The notes: generated by a model not told the origin, from the sequence alone. Shown: positions 1 through 9,803, counted from the first letter of the stretch. The stretch is 36,409 bases of DNA from Thermodesulfobacteriota bacterium (GCA_030017685.1 JASEHH010000030.1:1-36409), one strand, 5' to 3'. Numbers and translations are program-made.

Positions 1-139
1 TCTGCCCTGGAAACGCCAATCCATCGCCCTTAAACCGAATTCTTCAATTGCCTCACTTTTTACGAAACCATCAAAATTGATATTTTGAAAATTTGTGCTT
101 GTTTCGAATTTCGTGCTTCGAATTTAGAAATTTCTCCCT

Positions 140-1657
140 TTATGTGGTAACGAAATTCTTTTTATAATCCTGGGCTGCCTGATGGAGAAATTTCGACATC
201 TCATCAGAGAGCTGTTTTGTCTCTCGAATCTCTTTGGAAATCTGAGGGAACTTCTCCCGGACAAACGGGTAGAATCCTGCCTCAAAGTCTTTAACCCTGT
301 CTACCGGAAGGTCATCGAGATAACCGTTTTCGGCAACGAAAATAATCATGATCTGATTTTCGACCGGCATCGGGTTATACTGGGGCTGTTTCAGGATTTC
401 CACCAACCGTTCTCCACGGGTGATCTGGGCCTGAGTCGCCTTGTCCAGTTCGGATCCGAATTTGGCGAAGGTTACCAGTTCCCGGTACTGGGCAAGGTCG
501 AGCCTGAGCATTCCCGCCACCTTCTTCATCGCCTTAATCTGGGCATTTCCACCCACACGTGAAACGGAGAGGCCAACGGAGACAGCAGGCCGGACTCCGG
601 CATAGAAAAGGTCGCCCTCCAGATAGATCTGGCCGTCGGTGATTGAAATGACATTCGTCGGGATGTAAGCGGAATAATCCCCTGCCTGTGTCTCCACAAT
701 AGGGAGCGCCGTAAGAGACCCGCCACCGAGTTCATCATTCAGTTTGGCAGCCCTTTCGAGGAGCCTTGAATGGATGTTGAAGATGTCGCCCGGGAAGGCC
801 TCGCGGCCAGGCGGTCTCCTCAATAGAAGAGAGACCTGCCGATAGGCCACGGCGTGCTTCCAGAGGTCATCGTAGATGATCAGTGCGTGGCGTCCTGTGT
901 CCCGGAACTCTTCGCCCATGGCAGCGCCTGCATAGGGGGCCACATATTGCATGGGTGCGGGGTCGCTGGCTGTAGCCGAGACCACGATGGTATATTCCAT
1001 GGCTCCGTATTCCTGAAGGGTATTGACGACCGAAGCCACAGTGGACTGCTTCTGTCCGATGGCAACATAGATACAGATCACATTGCCGCCTTTCTGATTG
1101 AGGATCGTATCCACGGCAATGGCTGTCTTTCCGGTCTGCCGGTCTCCGATGATCAACTCCCGTTGTCCTCTTCCGATTGGGATCATGGAGTCGATGCATT
1201 TCAGTCCGGTTTGAAGGGGTTCTTTCACCGGCTGCCTCTCGACGACATTGGGCGTGGTCCCCTCGATCAAACGGAGTTTTTCAGTATGGATGGGACCTTT
1301 TCCATCAATGGGCTGTCCCACGGCATTGACAATTCTTCCGACCAGAGCATCCCCTACCGGGACGGAGAGGACCTTGCCCGTGCGCCTGACCTGGTTCCCC
1401 TGTTCAATATGGGCAATATCTCCAAGAATCATGGCTCCGATCTGGTCCTCTTCGAGGTTGAGAGCCATTCCGTATATTCCTCCCGGAAATTCAAGCATCT
1501 CAGAGGCCATACAGCTGGGAAGGCCTTTGATCCGGGCGATTCCATCTCCGGCCTCGATGACCTCTCCGATCTCCTCGGCCTCCATCTTGACCTGGTATTG
1601 TTCAATATGGCGTTTCAGGATGGCTGATATTTCTTCCGGCTTGATCTTCAGTTCCAC
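140..1657 (-). CDS. atpA: F1Fo ATP synthase subunit alpha
   Basis: Alpha subunit of the F1 head, which forms the alpha3beta3 ring with the catalytic beta subunit on the cytoplasmic face of the membrane. The Walker A motif GDRQTGKT lies at residues 171-178, and the arginine-finger segment [10 protein letters not shown] is present in the C-terminal half. From the GTG at 1657 the product is 505 aa, the usual size for the family. I prefer this GTG because GAGGGG sits 7 nt upstream; a TTG at 1672 is in frame but lies on the atpH stop. It is the last ATP synthase gene in the window. The gamma gene atpG normally follows closely, but no gamma-like start is seen in the remaining 139 bases. Confidence 0.97.
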   Translation of the reverse strand: MELKIKPEEISAILKRHIEQYQVKMEAEEIGEVIEAGDGIARIKGLPSCMASEMLEFPGGIYGMALNLEEDQIGAMILGDIAHIEQGNQVRRTGKVLSVPVGDALVGRIVNAVGQPIDGKGPIHTEKLRLIEGTTPNVVERQPVKEPLQTGLKCIDSMIPIGRGQRELIIGDRQTGKTAIAVDTILNQKGGNVICIYVAIGQKQSTVASVVNTLQEYGAMEYTIVVSATASDPAPMQYVAPYAGAAMGEEFRDTGRHALIIYDDLWKHAVAYRQVSLLLRRPPGREAFPGDIFNIHSRLLERAAKLNDELGGGSLTALPIVETQAGDYSAYIPTNVISITDGQIYLEGDLFYAGVRPAVSVGLSVSRVGGNAQIKAMKKVAGMLRLDLAQYRELVTFAKFGSELDKATQAQITRGERLVEILKQPQYNPMPVENQIMIIFVAENGYLDDLPVDRVKDFEAGFYPFVREKFPQISKEIRETKQLSDEMSKFLHQAAQDYKKNFVTT

Positions 1658-1668
1658 TTTTTCACCCC

Positions 1669-2211
1669 TCAATAGGTTTTCACCATCTCCTGCTTCATCT
1701 CTTCGAGACGATGTTTGACGCTTCCATCAATGATCTTGTTCTCGATCTTGACAATCACCCCTCCCAGAATCGACTCATCGACCATCGGTTTGAGAAAGAC
1801 CTGCTTCTTCGATGCCCTTGAAAGTTCCTTTTCGAGGCGCTGGACGAGATCCTCGGAAAGAGGAACTGACGTGACCACTTCTGCCGTCACCTTTTCGCGG
1901 GATTCCTGAGCAAGAGTAAAGAAAGCCTCGATGATGTTGGGAAGTCTCCTCTGCCGGCCCTGATCGATGACCAGATTGATCCAGTTGAGGGTGATCGTGG
2001 AGATCTTCTTACCGAATATCTGAAAGAGGGCGCTCTTCTTCCCCTCGGGAGAGATCTGGAGATTGCTCATAAACTCTTTCACTTCCGCATTCGATTCGAG
2101 ACCGTTTTTGAGTCGGGTTAATTCCTCTTCAACCCGGTCGAGCGACTCCTCTGCCCGGGCCACCTGAAAGAGGGCCTCCGCATAGCCTCTCACTACCGGA
2201 TCACTTGCCAT
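1669..2211 (-). CDS. atpH: F1Fo ATP synthase subunit delta
   Basis: Delta (OSCP-type) subunit, which ties the top of F1 to the peripheral stalk made by subunit b. The 180-aa protein begins [18 protein letters not shown], the typical helical N-terminus of the family, and is about the normal length. The ATG at 2211 is preferred over the GTG at 2220 because AGGTGA stands 5 nt before it. The first bases overlap the end of atpF by 11 nt, and atpA begins 11 nt after the stop, so translation is probably coupled along b-delta-alpha. Confidence 0.95.
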   Translation of the reverse strand: MASDPVVRGYAEALFQVARAEESLDRVEEELTRLKNGLESNAEVKEFMSNLQISPEGKKSALFQIFGKKISTITLNWINLVIDQGRQRRLPNIIEAFFTLAQESREKVTAEVVTSVPLSEDLVQRLEKELSRASKKQVFLKPMVDESILGGVIVKIENKIIDGSVKHRLEEMKQEMVKTY

Positions 2212-2695
2212 AGAGTTCACCTACCTTTGAGACGTACTCCTCCACAAGGCGGCGGTGGTCTTCGGTATTGAGCGACTTGTTGATGACCTTCGATGCGGCC
2301 ATGATGGAGAGGTCGGCAATCTTCTCTTGGAGTTCGAGGAGGGCCTTCTGCTTCTGGAGTTCGATCTCCTCCTGGGCCCTCTTCACGATCTGATTCGATT
2401 CCTGTTGGGCCTTCTGGACGATCTCCTTCCGCATGTTTTCGCCCAATCCTTTTCCTTCGTTAATAATCTTCTGCGCCTCGGAACGGGCTTCGGCGAGCTG
2501 GCGTTTGTAATCTTCCAGGAGGGCAGCAGCCTCCTGCTTCGTCTTCCTGGCTTCTTCTAATTGCTGTTGAATCGTCTCCTCCCTCTTCTTCAATCCCTTC
2601 AGGATAAGAGGATAGACCAGCTTCGCCAAAAGGATGAGGAGGATAAAGAAAGAGACCAGAGTCCAGATGATTAATCCTGGTTCTGCTTTAAACAT
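2201..2695 (-). CDS. atpF: F1Fo ATP synthase subunit b
   Basis: Peripheral-stalk b subunit. It has one N-terminal membrane segment (about residues 8-29, IIWTLVSFFILLILLAKLVY) followed by a long charged coiled coil rich in E, K, Q and A (about 35-150), as expected of a stator stalk. Length is 164 aa, normal for b. The ATG follows AGGGAG with 7 nt spacing. Only one b-type gene is present; many deltaproteobacterial operons carry b and b-prime, so this copy probably works as a homodimer. Confidence 0.95.
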   Translation of the reverse strand: MFKAEPGLIIWTLVSFFILLILLAKLVYPLILKGLKKREETIQQQLEEARKTKQEAAALLEDYKRQLAEARSEAQKIINEGKGLGENMRKEIVQKAQQESNQIVKRAQEEIELQKQKALLELQEKIADLSIMAASKVINKSLNTEDHRRLVEEYVSKVGELYGK

Positions 2696-2742
2696 ATTCC
2701 GCTCCCTCTTTGTGGATTATTCACGTGACCGTGTCCGTGACC

Positions 2743-2763
2743 ATAAGGAGTCAGCTCCCTTAT
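2743..2763 (-). promoter_or_regulatory. Hairpin between atpE and atpF
   Basis: Within the 87-nt atpE-atpF spacer, ATAAGGAG (2743-2750) pairs with CTCCCTTAT (2755-2763) apart from one bulged base. No U-tract follows, so it does not look like a terminator. A possible role is protecting or processing the atpE message, which must be made in excess; this is inference. Confidence 0.35.
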
Positions 2764-2782
2764 GATGAATGAGGTTTATGTT

Positions 2783-3094
<312 letters not shown>

Positions 3095-3106
3095 CTACGT
3101 TCGAAG

Positions 3107-3850
3107 TTAATGTTCCGCATGAACGGCCTCGGCAATATACATGGAGGCCAAAATCGAAAAGATAAACGCCTGAATCAGCGCGACAAAGATCTCAAAGGCC
3201 ATCATCACCACGGCCATCGCCAGCGGAAGGGGCGTGACGATGATGCTCTTGAACATGATGATCATTGAGAGAAAGACCAGGATGACCAGGTGGCCAGCAG
3301 TCATATTGGCAAAGAGCCGGACAGCGAGAGAGAATGGCTTGGCAAACTGGCTGATGATTTCAATGGGGAGCATAAGGGGAATAATCCAGAGGGGAACCCC
3401 CTTGGGAATAAACTTTTTGAGGTAGCCGAAAGGGCCATGTTTATAAATGCCTGCTCCCTGGGTGCAAAGAAAGACCACAATGGCCAGAGAAGCGGTCACA
3501 TTGATGTTGGAGGTGGCCGTGAATCCCTTCGGAATCAGGCCGAGGAGATTACAGAAAAGGATGAAGAAGAAGAGGGTGGCGATGAAAGGAAACCAGGCCA
3601 TCCCTTTCTCACCGATGGTTTCATAAATGAGGTTTGTCCTCAGATAGTCCACGACCGATTCCATCAGGTTCTGAATCCCTTTGGGGACAAGCCTTCCCGC
3701 CCTTCCCGCGATGAAGAGGGTGAGAAAAACCAGCACACACGCAATCCACATCATGATGACCGCATTGGTGATGGAGAGGTCGATGTTTCCGATCTTAAGG
3801 GGAATATAGACATGGGGCTGGAGGTGTTCCATTAAGTCTATCTTTTCCAT
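3107..3850 (-). CDS. atpB: F1Fo ATP synthase subunit a
   Basis: Membrane stator subunit that forms the two proton half-channels against the c ring. The 247-aa protein has five to six hydrophobic segments. The essential arginine is seen in LAVRLFANMTAGHL, which is nearly invariant in the family. The ATG at 3850 has AAGGA 7 nt upstream. An internal Met at residue 7 is a less likely start because no ribosome-binding site precedes it. It is followed by atpE after 96 nt and preceded by atpI after 10 nt. Confidence 0.96.
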   Translation of the reverse strand: MEKIDLMEHLQPHVYIPLKIGNIDLSITNAVIMMWIACVLVFLTLFIAGRAGRLVPKGIQNLMESVVDYLRTNLIYETIGEKGMAWFPFIATLFFFILFCNLLGLIPKGFTATSNINVTASLAIVVFLCTQGAGIYKHGPFGYLKKFIPKGVPLWIIPLMLPIEIISQFAKPFSLAVRLFANMTAGHLVILVFLSMIIMFKSIIVTPLPLAMAVVMMAFEIFVALIQAFIFSILASMYIAEAVHAEH

Positions 3851-3860
3851 ATTCGAATCC

Positions 3861-4172
3861 TTACCTCCCGATTTGCTTCCATGGGATCGATCCCAGTTTT
3901 CGATAAAACCGCATCGTTTTAATGATCAGAAAAAGGGTGAAGCAGATGGCGAAGGAGAGAAGGGCTGTTTGAAAATGGATCTCCTTCACTTTAGTCAACC
4001 CGTAGAAGATGAGGCCGAGTGCTGTGAGTCTTGCTGTAAACCCACCCAGGGCAATGACGACAGAAGTCAACTTGGAACGATAGATAACCTTCGAAGAGAT
4101 GAAGGTGGAGGCTAAGAAATTGAGCAGAGCCAACGCAAACCCCACCATGGTTCCAGAAAGAAACGGATTCAT
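3861..4172 (-). CDS. atpI: ATP synthase subunit I (AtpI-like)
   Basis: Small membrane protein with three clear hydrophobic segments (about residues 8-28, 36-60 and 68-87) and a basic C-terminus. Its size (103 aa) and position just before atpB fit AtpI, which in other bacteria helps assemble the c ring or acts in Mg/Ca uptake for the enzyme. The sequence itself is poorly conserved in this family, so the call leans on position. The start ATG follows the TGA of the upstream gene by one base, which suggests coupled translation. Confidence 0.8.
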   Translation of the reverse strand: MNPFLSGTMVGFALALLNFLASTFISSKVIYRSKLTSVVIALGGFTARLTALGLIFYGLTKVKEIHFQTALLSFAICFTLFLIIKTMRFYRKLGSIPWKQIGR

Positions 4173-4173
4173 C

Positions 4174-4404
4174 TCAATCTTTTTTCTCTTTATCTTGGTT
4201 GATAAGCCGGAAGATGCTTCGAAAACCGGCTGCCGACCCGAGAATGAACCCCACGATCATCAACCAGGGCCGGGTGTTGAGGAGGTAATCTAAACCGTAT
4301 CCTCCCAGGGCGCCGACCAGAACCGAAACCAGCATTTCCATACCGATGCCACCGTATCTGAACCAATCCTTCATAAATTTTTCTGGTTTTCGATTCTGGG
4401 GCAT
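4174..4404 (-). CDS. atpZ: AtpZ/AtpI-family ATP synthase accessory protein
   Basis: Short membrane hairpin protein that heads the ATP synthase operon. Two hydrophobic helices are visible, MEMLVSVLVGALGGYGLDYL and LMIVGFILGSAAGFRSIF, joined by an NTRP turn, with a charged tail. This pattern fits the F0F1-ATPase gene 1 (AtpZ) family, proposed to act with AtpI in ring assembly or cation supply. The start is uncertain: ATG 4404 (76 aa) or ATG 4374 (66 aa). Neither has a strong ribosome-binding site. The longest open frame to 4455 would run into the predicted promoter, so it is rejected. Confidence 0.75.
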   Translation of the reverse strand: MPQNRKPEKFMKDWFRYGGIGMEMLVSVLVGALGGYGLDYLLNTRPWLMIVGFILGSAAGFRSIFRLINQDKEKKD

Positions 4405-4426
4405 CGGAGAATTACAAAATGTGAAT

Positions 4427-4455
4427 TTCTTAACATACCTAAAAAAAGTTGTCAA
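4427..4455 (-). promoter_or_regulatory. Predicted sigma-70 promoter of the atp operon
   Basis: On the minus strand a perfect TTGACA (-35, plus positions 4450-4455) is followed after 17 nt by TAAGAA (-10, 4427-4432). It lies between bactofilin and atpZ and would begin transcription about 16 nt before ATG 4404. The -10 is a weak match. Confidence 0.55.
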
Positions 4456-4534
4456 TCAATTTTTGATAAGAATCTATATCCACGAATCAATCCCACGCGA
4501 ACGGAAGATGAAGCATGTTAACCATTTGAAATCG

Positions 4535-4972
4535 TTATGAAACGGAAAGGGGATGGTCCACATTGAGAGGGCGGGGATGAAGGTCTTCTTCCCGGGCAAC
4601 CTTCGTCTCCATCTCGCAATGACCATTAAGGGTTCCCCCCTCATTGATGATGAGCACAGGGGTGATGAGGGTTCCAGAGAATTTGCCCGTCGAATGAATC
4701 TCAACCCGTTCCTCCGCATGGAGCTCTCCCTCAACTCGGCCGTTGATGATGACCGTGTTGGCTCCGATCTTTCCTTTGATGAGTGCGGACTCGCCCACAA
4801 TCAGGGTGCCGCTTTCGAAGATTTCTCCCTCAAATCTTCCATCCAGGCGGAAGACACCCTGAAAAGTCATCTTCCCCTCAAACAGGGTCTCTTTTCCAAG
4901 AAAGGCGCTGATCTCTTCCGGTGCCGAGGAAGAGCCCGTACTGCTTTTGGTGAAGATGGATTTTCCTGACAT
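4535..4972 (-). CDS. Bactofilin
   Basis: Bactofilin-family (DUF583) cytoskeletal protein, which polymerises without nucleotide into beta-helical filaments that often scaffold cell-shape or chromosome-segregation factors. The 145-aa chain has a disordered Ser-rich N-terminus and then the repeating six- to seven-residue beta pattern with spaced glycines (EGKMTFQGVFRLDGRFEG, ESGTLIVGESALIKGKIG). The ATG has AAAGGAG 6 nt upstream. In Myxococcus, bactofilins work with ParAB. Here parA and parB lie upstream on the same strand, now separated by an IS630 element, so this gene may have lost its original co-transcription. Confidence 0.93.
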   Translation of the reverse strand: MSGKSIFTKSSTGSSSAPEEISAFLGKETLFEGKMTFQGVFRLDGRFEGEIFESGTLIVGESALIKGKIGANTVIINGRVEGELHAEERVEIHSTGKFSGTLITPVLIINEGGTLNGHCEMETKVAREEDLHPRPLNVDHPLSVS

Positions 4973-5057
4973 GGGTTACTCCTTTCTTAACCCTTAACAG
5001 ATAATTTCAAATGACAAAGTTCAAAGCTCAAATGAAATCTACTAATCTGGTCATTAA

Positions 5058-6154
5058 TTAAGTAGCATTTTATATCAGAATAATGTATGCTTATGAGCAT
5101 GAAACGTGATGCTCGTAAGCTCCAATCGATTGTTCAGGAAGAACTTCGTCGCCGCGCGGTTGCTGCAATCCATGGCGGCATGAGACAGGTTGAAGCGGCT
5201 GAAGTCTTCGGGGTCGCACGTAAGACCGTCTGGCAGTGGCTTACGGCTTATACGACGTCCGGTGATTCGGGTTTGGCCGCTCGGAAGCGGGGTCCCAAGG
5301 GAGGAGGGGGCAAGCTCAAAGGGTGGCAAGCGGCTGCCATCTGCAATCTGATCCGTGACCATCACCCGGAGCAGTTGAAGCTGCCCTTCGTGCTGTGGAC
5401 GTCGGAGGCCATTCAACGGTTGATTGCCAGGAGGTTTGGTGTCAAGCTTTCGGCTCGGTCGGTCCGGCGCTATCTTCAGGGTTGGGGGTTTACTCCGCAA
5501 AAGCCGGTTCGGCGGGCCTACGAACGGGATCCTGTGGCTGTCACCCGATGGCTCGATCAAGAGTACCCAGTTATCCGGGCGCGTTCCAAGGTAGAGAAGG
5601 CAAAGCTGTATTGGGGGGACGCGATGGGGGCCCGTTCGGATCATCAGGCGGGACGGTCGTATGCCCCGAGAGGGCAGACCCCGATACGGCCCGGGACAGG
5701 CAATCGTTTCGGGGCAAACGTCCTTTCGGCGATTACCAATCGAGGTGATCTGGCGTTCATGGTGTTCAAGAGGCATTTTACGGCGAGGGTGTTTATTCGA
5801 TTTCTGCGTCGATTGGTCAAGCATACCGAGCGAAAGGTCTTTCTGATCGTCGATGGGCACCCGGTGCACCGGAGCCAAACGGTCCGCAACTGGCTGGATC
5901 GACATCGTGCGCGGATGGAGATGTTTTTCCTGCCAGCCTACAGTCCGGATCTGAACCCGGATGAGATGCTTAACCAGGATATTAAGGCCAATGCTGTTGG
6001 GCGAAAACGGGCGCGCACCCAGTCGGAGTTGATGCGAAACCTGCGGGGTTATCTGAACGGCCGCCGGGATAACCCTTCGATGGTCATGCGCTACTTTCAT
6101 GAAAAGTCCGTACGATATGCCTTAGCTTGAAACTTATAGCCCGATGTTACTTAA
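5058..6154 (+). mobile_element. IS630-family insertion sequence
   Basis: A 1.1-kb element with one transposase gene, inserted between parB and the bactofilin gene. The ends carry short inverted repeats: TTAAGTAGCAT at 5058-5068 and ATGTTACTTAA at 6144-6154 match at 10 of 11 positions when inverted. Both ends contain TA, the usual IS630/Tc1 target. The exact outer boundary is uncertain by a few bases because the flanks are AT-rich. Confidence 0.8.
5087..6130 (+). CDS. IS630-family transposase
   Basis: DDE transposase of the IS630/Tc1-mariner superfamily, 347 aa and apparently complete. The N-terminal helix-turn-helix (about residues 15-55, with MRQVEAAEVFGVARKTVWQW) should bind the inverted repeats. 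The catalytic triad can be placed at D178 (YWGDAMG), D256 (IVDGHPVH) and E293 (SPDLNPDEM). The C-terminal SPDLNPxE box is the family hallmark. The first in-frame ATG is used; ATGs at residues 3 and 5 are also possible. It is transcribed against the surrounding cluster. Confidence 0.93.
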   Translation: MLMSMKRDARKLQSIVQEELRRRAVAAIHGGMRQVEAAEVFGVARKTVWQWLTAYTTSGDSGLAARKRGPKGGGGKLKGWQAAAICNLIRDHHPEQLKLPFVLWTSEAIQRLIARRFGVKLSARSVRRYLQGWGFTPQKPVRRAYERDPVAVTRWLDQEYPVIRARSKVEKAKLYWGDAMGARSDHQAGRSYAPRGQTPIRPGTGNRFGANVLSAITNRGDLAFMVFKRHFTARVFIRFLRRLVKHTERKVFLIVDGHPVHRSQTVRNWLDRHRARMEMFFLPAYSPDLNPDEMLNQDIKANAVGRKRARTQSELMRNLRGYLNGRRDNPSMVMRYFHEKSVRYALA

Positions 6155-6273
6155 ATTATGGCCAACGTAATAAATGACCAAATGTCAAATATAGAGATCC
6201 CGAATTTTTAAGATTTGGTATTTGACATTCATTTGAAATTTGGATTTTGAAATTTGACATTCCCTATGTTCTT

Positions 6274-7134
6274 TCATTTTCCGAGGATAGTATCCACGAT
6301 CCTTTCCAGATCCTCAGGGGAATAGTATTCGATTTCGATCTTTCCCTTATTCCCTCTCGCCTGGATCCGGACTTTTGTTCCCAGGTGTTGCCTCAGGGAG
6401 TCCTGGAGGCTGTTGAGTTGATTTTCTAAATCGCCTTTTTTCTTTTCAATGGCGACTTTTTTCTTCGGTCTTTCCGACCATCGTTTTGCCCATGCCTCCG
6501 CCTCTCTCACCGAGAGGCCTTTCCGGATGATCAGGGTACAGAGCTCTTTCTGTTTCTCTCTGCTCTCCAGGCTGAGGAGCGCTCTTGCATGACCGGCCGT
6601 GATCCGGTTCTGGATGAGGTGGTTTTTGATTTCAGAGGATAGTTTGAGAAGGCGGAGGGCATTGGTGATCGTTGTCCGATCCTTTCCAATGCGCCTGCTT
6701 GCTTCTTCATGGCTGATATCGAATTTTTCTATCAGATCCCTGAAGCCTTCAGCCTCTTCAACAGGGTTGAGGTCCTCCCTCTGAAGGTTCTCGATGAGGG
6801 AGATTTCGAGGACTTCCCTGTCGTCCGCCTCTCTTACGATCACAGGGACTTCCTTTAATCCGGCCTTCTGGGCGGCCCGCCAGCGGCGCTCTCCAGCGAT
6901 CAGTTCATAACCCCTATCGATCCTCCTCACCATCAGTGGATCGAGGATTCCCTTCTCTTTGATGGTTTCGGCCAGCTCCAGGAGTTTCGATTCGTCGAAA
7001 TGCTTCCGGGGTTGAGAACGATGGGGACGGATCTCCTCAATCCCGCAGTAAAAAAGTCTTCTTTCCTCCGCTCCTTCAACCTCCGGTATGAGGGCCCCCA
7101 GACCCTTTCCCAACGCCATTCTTTTAGTTGCCAT
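6274..7134 (-). CDS. parB: Chromosome-partitioning protein ParB
   Basis: ParB/Spo0J DNA clamp that loads at parS and uses CTP to slide along DNA. The CTP-binding GERRWRAA box is present, followed by [17 protein letters not shown] and a helix-turn-helix ([20 protein letters not shown]) that reads parS. The C-terminal dimerisation region is shorter and basic. Length is 286 aa, normal. The start is ATG 7134 ([17 protein letters not shown], the standard ParB opening) with GGAAAG upstream. It overlaps the end of parA by 11 nt. A longer frame to 7206 lies inside parA and is not used. Confidence 0.95.
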   Translation of the reverse strand: MATKRMALGKGLGALIPEVEGAEERRLFYCGIEEIRPHRSQPRKHFDESKLLELAETIKEKGILDPLMVRRIDRGYELIAGERRWRAAQKAGLKEVPVIVREADDREVLEISLIENLQREDLNPVEEAEGFRDLIEKFDISHEEASRRIGKDRTTITNALRLLKLSSEIKNHLIQNRITAGHARALLSLESREKQKELCTLIIRKGLSVREAEAWAKRWSERPKKKVAIEKKKGDLENQLNSLQDSLRQHLGTKVRIQARGNKGKIEIEYYSPEDLERIVDTILGK

Positions 7135-7900
7135 TTTTCTTTCCGTCGGCCATGAGTTCACCGGCCAGATTGAGATAACTTTCCGCTCCCTTAGAATGGA
7201 TATCATATAGGAGGACAGGCTTTCCGTGGCTTGGAGCCTCGCTCAGCCGGACATTTCTCGGGATGACAGTTTGAAACACCTTCTCTTTGAAATGGTTCCT
7301 GACTTCCTCGGCCACCTGATGGGAGAGATTGTTGCGGATGTCGAACATGGTGAGAAGAATCCCTTCGATCTCCAGCCTCGGATTGAGAGACTGTTTGATC
7401 AGACGGATTGTCTTGAGCAGTTGCCCCAGGCCTTCGAGGGCATAGTATTCGCATTGCAAAGGAATGAGGACGGAATGGGCGGCTGTCAGCGAGTTGATCG
7501 TCAAAAGCCCTAAGGAGGGGGGGCAGTCGATGAAGATGTAGTCATAGTCTGACTCGACCTCCTTGATCAGATGGGCCAGTTTTCTCTCACGATCCTTCTC
7601 CTGAATGAGTTCCACCTCCGCGCCGATCAGATCGGTATTCGAGGTGACCAGATCCAGATAGGCAAGGGGGGTCTTCTGGATCATCTCCCGGAGCCCCGAA
7701 CCTTTGAGCAAGGCTTGATAGATCGTCCCATTGGATTGCTCCTTGCTGAAGCCGATACCGCTCGTTGAGTTTCCCTGGGGATCGATGTCAATGAGCAGAA
7801 CCCTCTTCTCTGCCACGGCAATGGAGGCGGAGAGATTGACGGCGGTCGTCGTCTTTCCCACCCCCCCCTTCTGGTTGGTAATGCAGATCACTTTCGCCAT
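7124..7900 (-). CDS. parA: Chromosome-partitioning ATPase ParA (Soj)
   Basis: ParA/Soj ATPase that binds nucleoid DNA in its ATP form and is released by ParB, so moving origins apart. The deviant Walker [10 protein letters not shown] lies at residues 11-19, followed by the A-prime segment [10 protein letters not shown] and the Walker B segment [11 protein letters not shown]. Length of 258 aa fits a chromosomal ParA without an N-terminal DNA-binding extension. It is followed directly by parB (11-nt overlap) and preceded by rsmG after 204 nt, the standard bacterial origin-proximal order. Confidence 0.96.
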   Translation of the reverse strand: MAKVICITNQKGGVGKTTTAVNLSASIAVAEKRVLLIDIDPQGNSTSGIGFSKEQSNGTIYQALLKGSGLREMIQKTPLAYLDLVTSNTDLIGAEVELIQEKDRERKLAHLIKEVESDYDYIFIDCPPSLGLLTINSLTAAHSVLIPLQCEYYALEGLGQLLKTIRLIKQSLNPRLEIEGILLTMFDIRNNLSHQVAEEVRNHFKEKVFQTVIPRNVRLSEAPSHGKPVLLYDIHSKGAESYLNLAGELMADGKKNGN

Positions 7901-8104
7901 GATGAGAAATCTTAAAGGGAGCGCTTCGCTTGAGGAGCATTTGATTCGAGGAGCACTCCCGTTTGAGGGTCAAGGCTCTTACTTTCAGCCTCCTGCCTCA
8001 AGTTCTCTGAAGGAGAACGCTCCTTAAGTTCTTCTGCAGGACGCCCCTCTAACCTTTATCTGATTCTTTATAGCACAAAAGGGGGAATGAGGAAAAGACC
8101 CCAA

Positions 8105-8761
8105 TTAAATCTTTTCGAAGAGAAGGATCGACCGTTTGATCAAACTGAAGGGAAGAGAAAAGGTAGCAGTTTTTTGTAACTGGTATCGGGTGGTTTTAAT
8201 TTGAGAGAGGTGTTGCCATTCCTCTCTGGGGGTTTCACCCCTCATCACCAGAGCGACTCCTCCCGTCTTCAGGAAGGGAAAGCTAAGCAGGAGGAGGGGG
8301 TCGAGATCGGAGAAGGCTCTTGCAATGATTGCATCCAATCGACCTCCCAGGGTCTGGAGAATCTGCTTGTCCTGAATGCGGCCGTGTATCGCCTCAATTC
8401 CTTTTAGCCCCAGCGTTCTGATGATATGTCTCTGAAAGTCGACCTTCTTGCGGACCGAATCAATCAGGGTCACCTCCAAGGAGGGGTGGATCATTTTTAA
8501 GGGAATTCCGGGAAAGCCCGCACCTGAGCCGATGTCGAGGAGAGAGGAGATCTTGGGAAGATGGGGAAAGACCGACAGGGAATCGAGGAAATGTTTAAGG
8601 ACAATCCCCTTTTCCGACCGGATGGCCGTGAGGTTCATCTTCTCATTCCATTTGAGGAGCTCCCGGAGATAGAGGTCAAAGGCCTCGACTGTCTGTTTAG
8701 CCAGATCGATTCCAAACGCCTTTGCCCCATTGATGAGGAGCTTTTTATTTTCCGTCTCCAT
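8105..8761 (-). CDS. rsmG: 16S rRNA (guanine527-N7)-methyltransferase RsmG
   Basis: Methylates N7 of G527 in 16S rRNA using S-adenosylmethionine (GidB family). The SAM-binding motif LLDIGSGAGFPG lies at residues 74-85, after the conserved KWNEKMNLTAI stretch, and VTLIDSVRKKVDF gives the acidic ribose-binding strand. Length is 218 aa, normal. The usual upstream partner mnmG is not in the window. The 204-nt spacer to parA holds several degenerate copies of an AGGAGcgCt-type word but no clear terminator. Confidence 0.95.
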   Translation of the reverse strand: METENKKLLINGAKAFGIDLAKQTVEAFDLYLRELLKWNEKMNLTAIRSEKGIVLKHFLDSLSVFPHLPKISSLLDIGSGAGFPGIPLKMIHPSLEVTLIDSVRKKVDFQRHIIRTLGLKGIEAIHGRIQDKQILQTLGGRLDAIIARAFSDLDPLLLLSFPFLKTGGVALVMRGETPREEWQHLSQIKTTRYQLQKTATFSLPFSLIKRSILLFEKI

Positions 8762-8891
8762 TGAAAAACATATATCACAGAAACATTTCTTTGGCCATCA
8801 GTATGGTCTTCGTTTGCAAAATTATTATTGAATTCTTTACTAAGGAGCAGTAGAATTCACAAAAAAGACCCTTATCGAAAGGAGTCAAGTC

Positions 8892-9605
8892 ATGATCGCT
8901 CGGATCATTCCAATCGTTATCATCGCACTGTTAATCGGTCAACCCGCCTCGGCCCAGCTCGACCGAATCTTCAGGGGTTTGGGACTGGGAGGGCAGAAGG
9001 GTCTGAGCGATGCAAAGATCGGTGAGGGACTTAAAGAGGCCCTAAAGATAGGCACTGAAAATACGGTCACCCTGACCGGAAAGAGCGATGGGTTCTTTCT
9101 CAATCAGGCGATCAAGATCCTGATGCCAGAGAAGCTCAGGACCCTGGAGAAAGGGCTGAGGGCAGTGGGCTATGGTCCGCAGGTGGATGAGTTTGTCCTG
9201 AGCATGAACCGTTCAGCCGAGAAGGCCGCTCCCTTTGCCAAGGAGATCTTCTGGAATGCGATCGGTGAGATAACTTTTGAAGATGTGAGAAAAATCTTTT
9301 CAGGGCATGAGACGGCGGCCACCGACTATTTCAAGGGGAAAACCTTGGACAAACTTACTGCCATATTTAAGCCAATCGTCGACAAAGCGATGAACGAAGT
9401 CGGCGTCACCCGGCAATACAAGGAACTGGTGGGGCGCTATGAGGCCATCCCCTTTGTCAAGAAGGAGACCTTCGACATCGATCATTATGTTGTCACCAAG
9501 GCGCTCGATGGATTGTTTCACGTTCTGGGAGAGGAGGAGCGTAAGATCCGGACGAATCCAACCGCGCGCGTCACCGATCTGCTTAAAGAGGTGTTTGGCA
9601 AATAG
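8892..9605 (+). CDS. DUF4197 secreted protein
   Basis: Conserved protein of unknown function (DUF4197), 237 aa. Residues 1-22 form a signal peptide ([17 protein letters not shown] then QLDR), so it is exported. The rest is mainly helical, with the family's typical [22 protein letters not shown] opening and a C-terminal [20 protein letters not shown] box. The ATG has AAGGAG 6 nt upstream. It is divergent from rsmG. No catalytic motif is seen and the family has no established role. Confidence 0.88.
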   Translation: MIARIIPIVIIALLIGQPASAQLDRIFRGLGLGGQKGLSDAKIGEGLKEALKIGTENTVTLTGKSDGFFLNQAIKILMPEKLRTLEKGLRAVGYGPQVDEFVLSMNRSAEKAAPFAKEIFWNAIGEITFEDVRKIFSGHETAATDYFKGKTLDKLTAIFKPIVDKAMNEVGVTRQYKELVGRYEAIPFVKKETFDIDHYVVTKALDGLFHVLGEEERKIRTNPTARVTDLLKEVFGK

Positions 9606-9734
9606 AAAAAGAAGCGATTGCTCAGAAAATAAAAGTCTAACGGTAAGGGTAACGAAGCCCGCCCTGTACCATGCTAGGTTCAGGGCCCGTATCGTTAATA
9701 AAAGGCTACGTTTATCGTCTTTTCATTCTTTATA

Positions 9735-9803
9735 CGTAACCGTAACCGGTAACCGAAACGCCTGCCTGCCGGTAGGCAGGGGCTTCGTAACCGTAACCGA
9801 AAC
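9735..9803. repeat. Compound palindromic repeat in the DUF4197-AsmA spacer
   Basis: The near-palindrome CCTGCCTGCCGGTAGGCAGG (9761-9780) is framed by two direct copies of CGTAACCGTAACC (9735-9747 and 9786-9798), each followed by GAAAC. The 312-nt spacer 9606-9917 shows nothing else beyond a weaker copy of the same words near 9640-9690. The core resembles the palindromes at 15499-15540 and 17018-17040, so it is probably a dispersed family. Confidence 0.7.

Noticed and set aside
1..115. Minus-strand open frame reading off the left edge (SEAIEEFGLRAMDWRFQGR)
   Set aside because: Too short to identify and not similar to AtpG; no ribosome-binding site is visible, so it is not listed as a gene.
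552..566. CACGTGAAAC, a half match to parS (also TGTTTCACG near 9516)
   Set aside because: Neither is a full 16-bp palindrome; no convincing parS site was found near parAB.
854..1627. 257-aa plus-strand frame opposite atpA
   Set aside because: atpA is unambiguous; the other frame shows no family pattern.
5075..6100. 341-aa minus-strand frame opposite the IS630 transposase
   Set aside because: It mirrors a gene with a full DDE triad and has Arg/Pro-rich composition typical of a shadow frame.
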